From: Proteles cristata cristata | Lineage: Eukaryota; Chordata; Mammalia; Carnivora; Hyaenidae | Length of the DNA stretch: 64,000 nt | Direction: 5' to 3' | Assembly (NCBI GenBank): GCA_017311185.1 | Contig: JAESUZ010003107.1 | Coordinates: forward strand, 806,001 to 870,000 | Part shown: positions 1 through 10,907 of the stretch, one piece after another | Numbering within the stretch: position 1 is the stretch's first letter | Layout: every line of letters starts with the position of its first letter | Made by a program: the position numbers and the translations under genes | The notes under the pieces: model-generated | The model's database searches: none | What the model was told of the DNA's origin: nothing | What the model saw: only the letters and a program-made list of their open reading frames with translations

Positions 1-373
1 TGTGGTTTGTCTATACCATGGAATACTACATGGCGATGAGAAACAATGAAATCTGGCCATGTGTAGCAACATGGATGGACCTTGAAGGTGTTATGCTGAG
101 CGAAATAAGTCAGGCAGAGAAGGACAAATATCATATGTTTGCACGTATAGGAGGATTAGGAGGAACTTGACAGAGGAACAAGGAGAAGAAGGGCGGAAAT
201 GGTGGGGGAAAGGGAGAGAGGCAAACCATGAGAGACTCTTGAATGCTGACAAAAACTGAGGACTGATGGATGTGGGGGGGAGGAAGGATGGGCATGGAGG
301 AGGACACTTGTGGGGATGAGCACTGGGTGTTATGTGGAAACTAATTTGACAATAAACTATTTGTAAAAAAAAA
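1..373 (+). mobile_element. Young L1, 3' end (cut by window edge)
   Basis: This is the last part of L1 ORF2 plus the 3' UTR, ending in a 9-base poly(A) at 365-373. It matches the 3' ends of the L1 copies at 15,651-17,062, 18,444-20,608 and 62,164-62,465 almost base for base: the AACATGGATGGACCTTGA segment, the purine-rich 3' UTR, and the terminal AATAAACTATTTGT. The 5' part lies outside the window, so neither its full length nor its TSD can be judged. It butts directly against the LTR that begins at about 376. It has no coding capacity of its own here. Confidence 0.93.
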
Positions 374-375
374 CC

Positions 376-1120
376 TGTTTATACACCCACAAAACTTTTG
401 ACACCAAATATATGGGTTTTCCACACATTAAAATCCTCCAGTTCTCTGTAGACATCAACTGACTGTTCTACAATTTAATTCAGGCACTATCTTCTTGGAG
501 TTGTCAGATTCTTCTTGGAGTGTCAGATTCTACAAATGGAAGAGCTCAGTTCCATAAGATTGCCCCCACTTCAGATGTCAATTGCTAATTTCCAGGTTAC
601 TGCCCGTACTGCTGACTGTACACAAACCCCTCCTCAAGTTCAATAACTTAGAGCTTACAGAAAAAGGGAAACATTTAACTATGATCACTGGTTTATTATA
701 AAGGATGCAACTGAGAAAAAGCTGAATGAGGGAAATATGTGTTCACCAATACTGAAGCTCTCTGAACCCTGTCATTAAGGATTTTTATGCAGGTTCCATT
801 ACCTAAGCATGATTGATTAAATCACTGACCATTGATGATTGAACTCAATCTTGGGTCCTCTCTTCTGTCTGGAGATTGAGATTTGAAAGTTCCAACCCTC
901 TAATCACCTGGTTGGTTTCTCTGATAACCAGCATCCTGTCCTCTAAGAGTCATCACATTCACCACATTAGCATAAACTCAAGCTATGGTTGAAAGGAGCT
1001 TATTATAAATAACAAAAGATGTTCCTTTCACCCCTATCACTCAGGAAACTCCAAAGATTTTAGTAGCTCAGTACCAGGAACCAGGGAAAAAACCAAATAT
1101 ATTTTTCTTATTATATCACA
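376..1120 (-). mobile_element. Ancient solo LTR (endogenous retrovirus), reverse
   Basis: Read on the reverse strand, the segment starts TGTGATATAATAAG and ends near TTTGGTGTCAAAAGTT. Between these lies text I associate with a long mammalian retroviral LTR, for example the TAATAAACCAGTGATCA block seen in reverse at about 680-700. No internal retroviral genes are visible on either side, so it is a solo LTR or fragment. A short imperfect tandem duplication (CTTCTTGGAGT...GTCAGATT, about 492-530) lies inside it. The exact family is not resolved. The left end coincides with the poly(A) of the L1 at 1-373. Confidence 0.6.
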
Positions 1121-1239
1121 GTGTCACAAGACTTGCCGATTTTAAAATTCCTTTGTCCATCAGTTCTTCTTAATCTTCAGGAATTCTTAATATATTTTGT
1201 ATATGAATCATTTGACAGAAATGTATGTTGAAAATGTCT

Positions 1240-1930
1240 TCTCTCATTCTGTGGTTTACCGTTTCACTCTGCATTCCTAATAAAAGTTCAATATCTCAAT
1301 ATTTTGGTTATATGATTAGGTTTTACTTGGTTCTGTTTGAGAAATCATTCCTCACCCACAGTTCATGAAGATATTCATTTTCCTTCGCTAACTTCTAGAA
1401 AGTTTGTTGTTTTATATTTCAAACTTGGGTCTTCATTCAATTTTGGAATGGTGTAAGGAATCAATTAAGATTTATTTGTATATAAACTATTTGTAAAAAA
1501 AAAAAAAAGAATAAAAAGCTTGATTCATATGAAAAAAAAAGATTTGTTTGTACATATCCAACTGAACCAGCACAACATATTGAAAAGACCATCCTTACTC
1601 ACTGCTGCATAGTTTGACTTTATTACAAATCAAGTTTTCATACATGTGTAGATCTATTTCTGAAATCTATTATTTGTTTCATTGCTTTATTTGTCTATCT
1701 TTGCACCACGGGTACACCGTCTCAATTACTCACTTAAAAGAATTCTTGGTAACTTGTAGTGTAAACTCTCCCAGTTAGAATTTTCCTCAACATTTCTTGG
1801 CTTTTCATGGGCTTTGCATTTCCATTTAGACTTTAAAATAATCTTGTTAATCTACCACCTCCCATATATAATTCTGAAATTCCAATTGAGATTAAAATGG
1901 CTCTATAGATCAGTTTGTACAACAGTATAG
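1240..1930 (-). mobile_element. Old L1M ORF2 fragment, reverse
   Basis: The + strand reads like antisense L1 ORF2 of an old mammalian subfamily. It has a TTTATTTGTCTATCTTTGCACCA block near 1,690, a GGCTTTTCATGGGCTTTGCATTTCCATTTAGA block near 1,800, and ends near GGCTCTATAGATCAGTTT. All reading frames are broken. It is interrupted at 1,481-1,538 by a tiny younger insertion flanked by a near-perfect 14-bp duplication. Confidence 0.75.
1481..1538 (+). mobile_element. Micro L1 insertion with 3' transduction
   Basis: Flanking duplication AAGATTTATTTGTA (1,467-1,480) and AAGATTTGTTTGTA (1,539-1,552), one mismatch. Between them are the terminal 13 bases of the local young L1 (ATAAACTATTTGT), a 14-base poly(A), 23 bases of unrelated sequence (1,509-1,531) and a second poly(A). 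This is what an extremely 5'-truncated L1 that read through its own poly(A) signal would leave. The alternative, a processed copy of another RNA ending in the same motif, cannot be excluded from so few bases. Confidence 0.65.
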
Positions 1931-2244
1931 TTCTGGGTGGTTGGTCCCTCTGAATTCTTTCCTCAGCTTGAGATATAAAGCTATAGGTATGTATATAAAT
2001 GTTTACAGAAATATAAAGTTTTTATATGAATTTATATGAATATAAGCAGAATTATAATGTTGGCTCTTTAACATAAACTGCTTTCAGTATGGTATTTTAA
2101 AGAAATTTCTTCTACAATGACTTTTCTGTTGGTATGTCATTCATCCACCTTCCTGGTCCAGATCTCACTGGATAGGCAATTTTCAGTATAAGTGAGGTGG
2201 TGAGATGGGGAGGGAGGAGACCCAGTGCCCACTGAGGGCTATTT
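1931..2244. other. Unassigned AT-rich spacer
   Basis: No gene or recognisable repeat. It contains a short duplicated run TATATGAATT/TATATGAATA near 2,025-2,045 and a purine-rich patch near 2,200. It may include undetected old L1 sequence continuing from the left. Confidence 0.4.
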
Positions 2245-2695
2245 TTGGTTACCTATTGCTGCATACCATGTCAGTCCAAATCTAGTAGCTTAAAACAGCA
2301 ACAATTATATCATCTTTTGTGGTTTTGTGCAGTGATTGGGCTCAGTTGATGTCACCTCTGGTTTCACTCAGATAGATTGTGACAAAGTTGCAAATAGATT
2401 GTAATAGACGCTGATGTTTCTCTATCCAGAATCAATGAGGACACTGAAGCAGCTGCCCTTTCTTCCTAATCCAAGTTGCCTTGGGGTCTCTCTTCTCCAT
2501 GTGGCTTCACTAGCAAGGTAGCTGGACTCCTTACATGGCCATTCTGGGTTTCCAAAAACAAATGTTCATTAATTACCTGCCTGCCTATGTATAATGTGGA
2601 AGGAGACCCTACCAGGCTGTGAATACCAGGAAGCATGGCTCTTTGGAGTCTGTCTTTGGGGATTAACTGCCACAAGAGCTTTATCAGAATTCCTG
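2245..2695 (-). mobile_element. MLT1-type LTR (ERVL-MaLR), reverse
   Basis: The left end reads GGTTACCTATTGCTGCATA followed by AGTAGCTTAAAACAGCAAC, the reverse complement of the typical 3' end of MLT1-type LTRs (TTGTTTTAAGCCACTAAGTTT...AGCAATAGATAAC). The inner text (CTCCATGTGGCTTCACTAGCAAGGTAGCTGGACT) also fits reverse MLT1. It is strongly diverged. The short reverse reading frame at 2,466-2,675 lies wholly inside it and is not a gene. Confidence 0.55.
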
Positions 2696-2699
2696 GGGA

Positions 2700-4115
2700 A
2701 GTGTATGTACTACTTGATTAAAAGAATTTTTACTACTATAATAAAACATATGGGAAAAAAGTAAAGCATTTACTTCCATAATTAAAAAACAAACAAAATA
2801 AAGTCAGACTAAACTTTTCTGTCTGGTGGAAAGACACACATTATAACCCACAATTCTAAATTTAGGTGTATGATCACCTAATCAGTCATATCAAAATCTT
2901 GAGAAAGTCATGCCTTTGTTTTGTTTTGTTTTTTGAGGGAGAATAGCACATCAAAGAACATGATGGCATATTTAACTGATAGCAATTAGGATATTAAAAC
3001 AAAACTCTGATATGCTTACTCTCTCCACTTCAGTTGAGTTTCGCATTCATGTTGACTGTCTGCTAAAGCAGAGTCTTTTACCATGTTTTTTTATTAGATT
3101 AAAAAAACATAGCATGTTCAGGACTAATGCATATTTGCTTTCAGAAGTTCTTTCTCTAAAACTTCTCCCCTCATCCTCACAAACATGTTCAAAGTTGAAA
3201 TTTTTGCATTACTCTACAAAAGAACACATAACTTTATTCAAATTTGATCCTACTTTCTCTTTATGACCATCCAACTTATTCCCTTGACACAGAATTAAAG
3301 CAATAAAACTCTCATTAGTTTTCATATTCATTAATGATAACATCTAAAATTTCAGACCTTCCTTTAACTGGGAAATTTTCAAGACCACTCTCCAGAGAAA
3401 CAGCACAAGGTCACTGGGCCCCTCATTAAAGAGTCTGACCCTTGGGAAGGTGTGAGGAGGCATTCTTCCAAAAATGATATTTTCACTACCCCACATGGAG
3501 TTCTACTTCCATAAATAAAACAGGCTAACTTGAGCAAGTTAGGTCATTTAAAGCCAATCTCCCAACACTATAGGCTGTGCTATATAGCATAAGAAGATAT
3601 ATGTATGATATAGCCCATAGTTTGAATGAAAGAAATGTATTGAAAGAGACTTTTCAACAGCACCTTAATAAACCTAAGAATGCTTAAGAAAAAAAAAAGT
3701 TTGAAAATGGATTTGTCTTGATTTATTGAACAATAAATACTGGGTGACTTTATTCAGGTATTCATCTCCAAATCAAAAGCCTAACTCATTACCTGGCACT
3801 CAGGACATATTTAATCAATATTTGAAGAATAAATGAATCAATGTGTCAATCAGTCAATGAACGTATTATATGCCCTCTAACCTTCTTCATTACACTTCAA
3901 CTGGAATCCTGGATGCTATTTGTTATCATCTTTATGCCTTGATTTTCTACAACATAATATTGAAAATAGAACTGGAATAGAAAACGCATGTTTTCTCTTG
4001 CCCTTTACCTCCAAATTGTTAGAGGCTGAATTCTGTTAAATGTTAGTCAATCAGGTTCTTGAAGGCTAAATGGAAATATGCTCCATTCCATAGTCATAAT
4101 TTGGCTCCTACCATG
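2700..4115. other. Unassigned intergenic stretch
   Basis: No supported gene. The + frame at 3,012-3,266 (84 codons) shows no family resemblance. Low-complexity pieces include TTTTGTTTTGTTTTG at about 2,918 and an A-run at 3,688-3,697. Around 3,775-3,840 the text ACCTGGCACTCAGGACATATTTAATCAATATTTGAAGAATAAATGAAT looks like the 3' end of an L2 in + orientation, followed by a CAATCAGTCAATG run. Confidence 0.45.
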
Positions 4116-4119
4116 TTTT

Positions 4120-4846
4120 TCCACATTCAAAGAGAGATAATAAAGGACAATGTTCAATAATTGATGAAAGATATGAACTCCTAGATTGTAAAAGCAGAGT
4201 GAGCTCAGAGAAAAATTAATAAAAATAAATCCAAAGAGCAGAGAAACTGTAACACATTAAAGTTAGATAGGAAAAAACGCCATAATTCAATAAGAGAGAA
4301 AAGACAGATTCTTTTAAAAAATAATAAACTGCTCATCAGCAACATCAGAGACTAAAGGACAATGGAATTATCTTCTAAGTGTTAAACTATTAAGTAGGCA
4401 GGAGGGGAAAATAAAGATATTTAAAACACACACTGAGAGAACTGACCATATAAATATCCACTGTATGTACCACTAAAGGATATACATTAAGAAGAATTAA
4501 AATTAAGAGGTAAAGAGGGGTTCGTGTGAAGCAATATAAACACATTGGTAAGTATAATTAAAAATATTTAAAACAAGCACTAAAAAATAAAGGCAAATTG
4601 TATGGTGTTCGAAACAAGAAAAGATAAAAATTTTAGAAAACATGGAAATGGGAGTTGGTTACCAGCATTAAATGAATGTAAGAGTATTCTGTTGTTTGAA
4701 AGGAATATAGAGATATTAGACTTTATTAGCATAAATATGTTTGTTCAAATTTTAAGGGAAGCTAAGAAAATAACAGAATTATAAGCTATAACTTCCAAAT
4801 CAATAGAGGATGGGAAAAAGAGATTGTAAAAAATACACAAATCTTG
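4120..4846 (+). mobile_element. Ancient L1/HAL1-like ORF1-region relic
   Basis: The segment around 4,310-4,390 (GACAGATTC...CTGCTCATCAGCAACATCAGAGACTAAAGGACAATGGAAT) parallels the conserved part of L1 ORF1 that encodes the nucleic-acid-binding C-terminal half of the ORF1 protein. Flanking A-rich text is compatible with the same element. It is heavily decayed, with no usable frame. HAL1 (an L1 relative with ORF1 only) is an alternative. Confidence 0.45.
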
Positions 4847-5090
4847 ACAACATGGATGGACTTAGAAGGTATAATGCTAAGTGAAATTAGTCAGACAGAG
4901 AAAGACAGATACCATGTGATTTCACTAACATGTGAATCTAAATTACAAAACAAATGAGCAAACAAACAAAAAACCGAGCAGACTCTTAAAGACAGAGAAC
5001 AAATGAGTAGTTGCCAGGGGGAAGGTTGGGGGAACATGGGCAAAATAGATAAAAGGCATTTAGAGGTGTTAACTTCCAGTCACAAAACAC
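4847..5090 (+). mobile_element. Old L1 (host copy), end of ORF2 and start of 3' UTR
   Basis: This is the left half of an old L1: ACATGGATGGACTTAGAAGGTATAATGCTAAG (end of ORF2), then 3' UTR with GTTAACTTCCAGTCACAAAACAC. The 3' UTR resumes at 6,861 after a nested L1, whose insertion duplicated ACAAAACAC (5,082-5,090 and 6,852-6,860). The order of events is therefore readable. Confidence 0.8.
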
Positions 5091-6851
5091 CTAAACTGGA
5101 GGCATCACAATCCCAGACTGCAAGCTGCCTTACAAAGCTGTAATCATTCAGACAATATGGTAGGAGCACAAAAACAGATACATCAGTGGAATGAATGGAG
5201 AACTTACAAATGTATGCCCAACTAATCTTTGACAAAGCAGGAAATAATATCAAATGGAAAAAAAGTCTCTTCAGCAAATGGTGTTGGGAAAACTAGACAG
5301 CAACATGCAGAAAAATGAACCTAGACCACTTTTTTACACCATACACAAAAAATAATCTAAAGATGGATGAAATACCTAAATGTAAGACAAGAAACCATCA
5401 AAATCCTCGAGGAGAAAACAGGCTGCAACCTCTTCAACCTCAGCCACAACAACTTCTTACTAGACATACCCCTGAGGGCAAGGAAAACAAAAGTAAAATG
5501 AACTATTGAGACCTCATCAAGATAAAAAGCTTCTGCACAGAAAAGAAAATAATCAACAAAACTGAAAGGCAACCAACAGAATGGGAGAAAGTTATTTGCA
5601 AATGACATATTGGATAAAGGGTTAGTATCTGAAATATATAAAGAACTGGGGCACCTGGGTGGCTCAGTTGGTTAAGCATCCAACTTTGGCTCAGGTGGTC
5701 GATCTCATGGTTCACATCGGGCTCTGTGCTGACAGCTAGCTCAGAGCTTGGAGCCTGTTTCAGATTCGGTATCTCCCTCTCTCTTTGACCCTCCCCTGCT
5801 CATGCTGTCTCTCTCTCTCAGAAATAAATAAAAACATTTTTTTAATTAAAAAAATAAAAAATAAAATATATAAAGAACTTATCAAACTCAACACCCAAAA
5901 AACAAATAAGCCAGCGAATAAATGGACAAAAGACATGAACGAATACTTTTGCAAAGACATCCGGATGGCTTACAGACACATGAAAAGATACTCAACATCA
6001 TTCATCATCAGGGAAATACAAATCAAAACCACAATGAGATGCCACCTCACACCTGTCAGAATGGCTAAAATTAACAACTGAGGAAACAACAGACGTTGGT
6101 GAGGATTCAGAGAAAGGGGAAGATTTTGCACTGCTGGTGGGATGCAAACTGGTGCAGCTACTCTGGAAAACAGTACGGAGGTTCCTCAAAAAATTAAAAA
6201 TAGAACTCCCCTATGACCCAGCAATTGCACTGCTAGGTATTTATCCAAAAGATACAAAAATACTGATTTGAAGGGACACATGTACCCCAATGTTCATAGC
6301 AGCACTATCAACAATAGCTAAATTATGGAAAGAGCCTAAATGTCCATAGACAGATGAATGGATAAAGAAGATGTATAATGGAATATTAGTTGGCAATAGA
6401 AAAGAATGAAATCTTGCCATTTGCCACAGCATGGATGGAACTATAATGTATCATGCTAAGCAAAATAAGTCAGTCAGAGAAAGACAAATATATGATTCCA
6501 CTTCTGTGGAATTTAAGAAACAAAACAAATGAACATAGAAGAAAGGAAGGAAAAATAAGGTAAAAACAGAGAGAGAGGCAAACCATAAGGGACTCTTAAA
6601 TACCGAGAACAAACTGAGGATTGCTAGAGGGGTGTTGGGTGGGGGGATGGGCTAAATGAGTGGTTGGCATTAAAAAGGGCACTTGTTGGGATGAGCACTG
6701 GGCATTATATGTAAGTGATGAATCAGTAAAGTTTACTCCTGAAAGCATTATTGCACTATATGTTAACTAACTTGGTTTTAAATTTTTAAAAAAGGAGCAA
6801 AAAATAAATAAAGTGAAAAGATGTAGTTAAAAAAACAGAACAAACAACAAA
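5091..6851 (+). mobile_element. L1 nested in an older L1, 3' part of ORF2 to tail
   Basis: About 1.5 kb of L1 once the internal SINE is removed. It runs from mid ORF2 (GGAGGCATCACAATCCCAGACT) through the C-terminal part to a 3' UTR ending ACTATATGTTAACTAACTTGG and an A-rich tail. The flanking 9-bp duplication ACAAAACAC defines the insertion into the older L1. Many stops and frameshifts; the + frames at 5,315-5,509 and 5,785-6,081 are remnants of ORF2, and overlapping reverse frames are shadows. It is older than the 15-20 kb L1s because its 3' UTR belongs to a different subfamily. Confidence 0.88.
5648..5863 (+). mobile_element. can-SINE (feliform type)
   Basis: tRNA-related head GGGGCACCTGGGTGGCTCAG, TC-rich body and A-rich tail. 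A perfect 16-bp TSD AAATATATAAAGAACT lies at 5,632-5,647 and 5,864-5,879, and joining across it restores L1 ORF2 text. It carries the GACAGCTAGCTCAGAG variant in its middle. Confidence 0.97.
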
Positions 6852-6860
6852 ACAAAACAC

Positions 6861-7245
6861 ATAAATCATAGAGATGAAAAGTACATCATAGGGAATATAG
6901 TCAATAATATTGTAATAACATTTATGGTGACGGCGACTATACTTATCTTGGTAAGCTTTGAGTAATGTATAGAATTGTCAAATCAAGGGGCAACCTGGGT
7001 GGCTCAGTCAGCGAAGCATCTGACTTCGGCTCAGGTCATGATCTCACCACTTGTGAGTTCAAGCCTCACATCAGGCTCTGTACTGACAGCTCAGAGTCTG
7101 AAGCCTGCTTCCAATTCTGAGTCTCCCTCTCACTTTGCCCCACTCCCACTCATGCTCTCTTTCTCTCAAAAATAAAAAAAAAGAATTATCAAATCAATAT
7201 GTTGTACACCTGAAACTGTTAAAACACTGCATCCCAATTATACTT
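6861..7245 (+). mobile_element. Old L1 3' UTR (right half of host L1)
   Basis: Continues the element at 4,847-5,090: AATATAGTCAATAATATTGTAATAAC, then, after removing a SINE, CAATATGTTGTACACCTGAAACTG and a tail near TATACTTTAATCAGTCAATCAATC. This is the classic end of old mammalian L1 3' UTRs. Confidence 0.8.
6987..7181 (+). mobile_element. can-SINE
   Basis: Head GGGGCAACCTGGGTGGCTCAG, TSD AGAATTGTCAAATCAA (6,971-6,986) and AGAATTATCAAATCAA (7,182-7,197), one mismatch. It is inserted in the 3' UTR of the old L1. The forward frame at 6,975-7,175 encodes the WVAQSAKHLTSAQVMIS-type peptide that cat-type SINEs always give by translation; it is not a gene. Confidence 0.96.
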
Positions 7246-9000
7246 TAATCAGTCAATCAATCCATTCATCCATCTAATAAACAATGCAATTTAAAATATA
7301 AAACACGATACCTAGGAAACACAAAATAAAATAATATCAATAAGACATGACGAATCAACAATCATAATACATGTAACAAATTAAACTAAATATTAAGAAA
7401 AGACACCCAGACTGGATTTTAAGAATCCAGTAACGTGCTATGTATAAGTGACTCTGGGTTTTACAAAGAAACCTAAGTATATGATGTTTATATGATGTGG
7501 ATACTGAAAGTTTGAAATTAGTTATATACATAATAGTTATATAAATAAAATTATCAGAAAAACAAATTAAAAGAAATATTATGTGGCCATATTTACACTA
7601 GAAAATTATAAAAGTTATTATAAATTATGAGAAATGAAGTCTGAATTTCATGATAAAAGAGCAAGTTACTGGGAACATGCAAAATTCCTGAGCTTGTATG
7701 CACCTAACACTATAATTTTGAACTCTATGAAGCAAAAAATCACCATGATTACAAATAGAAACAAATACATAATGATATTAGGATATTTGAACATATCTCT
7801 CCGAAATTAGAAATAAAGCAGCCAAGAAGTAGGAAAAATGTAACATGCAAGTAGTTACTCTAATTTCTCTAGAAGTATTATATCCAAAAGCATATATAAG
7901 CCTATGTACGTGAAATTCTAAAAAAACCTTTCTAAGCCACTAAGAACATCTCAAAAAATACCAAATAATTAATATAATTCTGAAAATATACTTTTAGTAC
8001 AATACAGTAAAACTAAAAATTAATTTTTTAAAATGCCAAAAAATTCATGTGCCAAAGAATAATTCAAACTATAAATAATATTAACAATTAAGTCACAATA
8101 AGTCACTTTATATCAAAATTTTTGTGGTACAGCTAAAATGACATTTAAAGAATACATTTATAACTTTAGAAAACATCAGGAAAGAAAAATTAACGACCAA
8201 AGTACAATTTCAGTGTAAGAATATTCATAGCAAACTAAACCTAAAGAATGTATGTAAGAAGAAATGATTATGATAAAAGCAATTAATATATTATAATATA
8301 AAAATCATTAAAAAGAATCAACTAAACAAAAACCAATTATTTGGGAAGACAAATGCAAAACTCTGCCAAATGTGACTGAGCTCAGGGTGGTTGGAAGGTA
8401 CAGAGTATTAGGAAAAGGAATTAATGTTAGAAATAGAAAAGTGGATTTTTACCTACAGGTAAAAATAAAAATTATAATATAAAAGGTAATTAGGAATAAT
8501 TTTATGCTACTAAATTTGAAAATGTGAGCAATACGGATAAATCTGTGAAAAAAAGTATAAATGACAATATTTAATCAGAAAGAAATTAAAACACTGAATA
8601 GATCTATCCCCATTAAAGAAATAAGTATCATTCAACTTGATCCCAAATAGAAGCAAAGGGCCCATACAATTTTTCAAATTCAAATTTGCCAAACTTCCAG
8701 GGAGAAAAACCCCCTACTTATATAGATTCTTTTGTGGATTACAAAAAGAAGAAAAGCTCTCTTAATTTTGTGAATAAATATTTGTGAAAGTTACTTTGTA
8801 GGTGTTAATACATACTTCATAAATAAACAGGAGTAGGAAAGTACAAGAAGAAAAGTTTGTAAGCTATTCTCAACTATAGAAACAAAAATCTTGAATAATG
8901 TACTAGTTAACTATTTTAGTAATGTAGTTTTTAATCAACTATGACTAAAGAAAACTCATATTGGATCTGAAAGAATGATTTAACATTAAGAATTCTATCA

Positions 9001-9190
9001 GGAGAGGTGCCCATGAGGCTGTCGGTCAAGTGTCCAACTTGATTTCTGCTCATCACGATCCAGTGTTTTGGGATCAAGCTCTGCAATGGGCTCTGGGCTA
9101 AGCATGAAGCCTGATTAAGATTCTCTCTCCCTCTGCCTTTCTACCCCATTTGCTCTCTCTCTTTCTCTTAAAAACAAAAAAAAAAAAATA
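9001..9190 (+). mobile_element. Older can-SINE
   Basis: Diverged head GAGGTGCCCATGAGGCTGTCGGTCAAG, middle AGCTCTGCAATGGGCTCTGGGCT, TC-rich region and an A-tail at 9,174-9,189. It lacks the later cat-specific middle part, so it belongs to an older branch. The TSD is not clear. It lies inside the old L1 relic. Confidence 0.8.
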
Positions 9191-9457
9191 TCTATTAAGC
9201 AATTTAATATATAATTTCTCTAAAAGTGAATTTATTGTCTTAATAAATATGGAAAAATAATATATAAAGTTTAACAACTATTAATAATTGGAAAAATGCC
9301 TTACTCCCACAAGAAATTGAAGGGAGCTTCCCAAACCTGATAAAAGGTAACTAACAAAATCCTATAACAACAAATACCTTTCTATGGTGAAATGTAAAGA
9401 ATGTATCCTTCGATGTTAAAATAAAAGGAAATAAGCCCATTACATTAACTTCTTTTT

Positions 9458-9674
9458 TCATTTATTTTTTATTTATTTTAGTGTTTTTTTAAAATTTATT
9501 TCTGAAAGACAGAGTGAGCAGGGGAGGATGAGAGAGAGAGGGAGATACAGAATCTGAAGCAGGCTCCAGGCTCTGTCAGCGCAGAGCCCAATGTGGGGCT
9601 CGAACCCATGAACTGTGAGATCATGACCTGAGCCGAAGTCGGACGCCTAACCAACTGAGCCACCCAGGTGCCCC
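9458..9674 (-). mobile_element. can-SINE, reverse, nested at an older SINE tail
   Basis: Reverse head ...GAGCCACCCAGGTGCCCC ending at 9,674; the tail side is the T-rich start. ACTTCTTTTT occurs at 9,448-9,457 and again at 9,680-9,689, suggesting insertion into the T-rich (tail) side of the neighbouring older reverse SINE. The reverse frame at 9,496-9,681 is SINE-derived. Confidence 0.93.
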
Positions 9675-9689
9675 TTTTCACTTCTTTTT

Positions 9690-9891
9690 GTAAAAAATAT
9701 TTTTATTTATTTGTTTTGAGATAGAGAGTACAAGAGAGGGGCATAGAGGGAAGGGAAGAATCTAAAGCAGGATCCACCCTGAGCACTCACCACAGAGCCC
9801 ACATGGGGCTTGAACCCACGAACTGTGAGATCATGACCTGAGCTGAAATCAAGAGTCAGAAGCTTCACTGACTAAGACACCCAGGTGCCCC
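9690..9891 (-). mobile_element. Older can-SINE, reverse
   Basis: Reverse copy with head ...ACACCCAGGTGCCCC at 9,891. It is more diverged than its left neighbour (CAAGAGTCAGAAGCTTCACTGACTAAG). CATTAACTTC to the left of the SINE pair and CATTACTTCT to the right (9,895-9,904) are a plausible outer duplication, so this one inserted first. Confidence 0.88.
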
Positions 9892-10400
9892 TATCATTAC
9901 TTCTATTTAACCTTGTATTAATTATTGTAGTCAGTTTAATAAAGCAAGAAATAAAACATATATGAGATTTTTATGATGAAAAATATTAATTATTGTTGAA
10001 GGAGATAAATGAGAGCTTAAATAACCGAAAGGTATATAATATGCCTGGAATGAAAAAGTCAGTATCATAAACACATCAATCATCTCAAAATAAATCTCAT
10101 ACACTTATTGCATCTTCAAAAACCTTCAAAGTCTTTTTTCAAATAGCTTAATATACTGAAATTACAATTAAAATAGAGTAAGTGGCCAAGAATTGTTTTT
10201 AAAAATATATGAAGGATAAAGCAGGATGATTACCCTACCAGATATATAAAATCTGGTAATGGTTAGTAAATAGTCAAAACAGTGTGACAGTGTAAGGATG
10301 GACAAGTAGACTAATGGAACAGAAGACAGCACCTAAAAGAAAACATATGCATATACTGGACTTTTACATTACAAATGGAGAATAAAAAAGGCGATTTGAA

Positions 10401-10613
10401 GGGCACCTGGGTGGCTCAGTCAGTTAAGTGTCCGACTTCAGCTCAGGTCATGATCTTACCACTCATGGGTCTGAGCCCCTGGCCGGGCTCTGTGCTGACA
10501 GCTAGCTCAGAGCCTGGAGCCTGCTTCGGATTCTGTGTCTCCTTCTCTCTCTGACCCTCCTCCACTCTCACCCTATCTGTCTCTCAAAAATGAGTGTTAA
10601 AAAAATTTTTTAA
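10401..10613 (+). mobile_element. can-SINE
   Basis: Head GGGCACCTGGGTGGCTCAGTCAG, GCTGACAGCTAGCTCAGAGCC middle, TC-rich body, A-rich end. Weak duplication CGATTTGA/CTATTTGA in the flanks. It is inserted in the old L1 relic. Confidence 0.92.
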
Positions 10614-10682
10614 AGACTATTTGATAAGAAATAATGAAAAAAGTGGTCATCCCTATGGGAAAAAAAGTGTCTTTCTTTTTTC

Positions 10683-10907
10683 TTTCTTTAATTTTTTAAT
10701 GTTTTTATTTTTTTATTTTTGAGAGAGACAGAGAATGAATAGCGGAGGAGGAGGGAGAGAGAGACAGACAGACAGACAGAATCTGAAACAGGCTCCAGGC
10801 TCTGAGCTGTCAGCACGAGCCCAATATGGAGCTCAAACTCATGAACTATGAGATCGTGACCTGAGCTGAAGTCGGACACTTAACCAACCGAGCCACTCAG
10901 GTGTCCC
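10683..10907 (-). mobile_element. can-SINE, reverse
   Basis: Reverse head ...GCCACTCAGGTGTCCCC at 10,907; a (GACA)n stretch at 10,763-10,780 is an expansion of the usual GA-rich region. The flanks AAAAGTGTCTTTCTT (about 10,663) and AAAAGTTTCTTTCAT (10,909) form an imperfect TSD. The reverse frame at 10,688-10,879 is SINE sequence. Confidence 0.92.

Noticed and set aside
9496..9681. Frames containing WVAQLVKRPTSAQVMIS-like peptides (also at 6,975, 28,005, 41,535, 51,689)
   Set aside because: They are translations of the tRNA-like head of can-SINEs, present wherever a SINE lies in that orientation.
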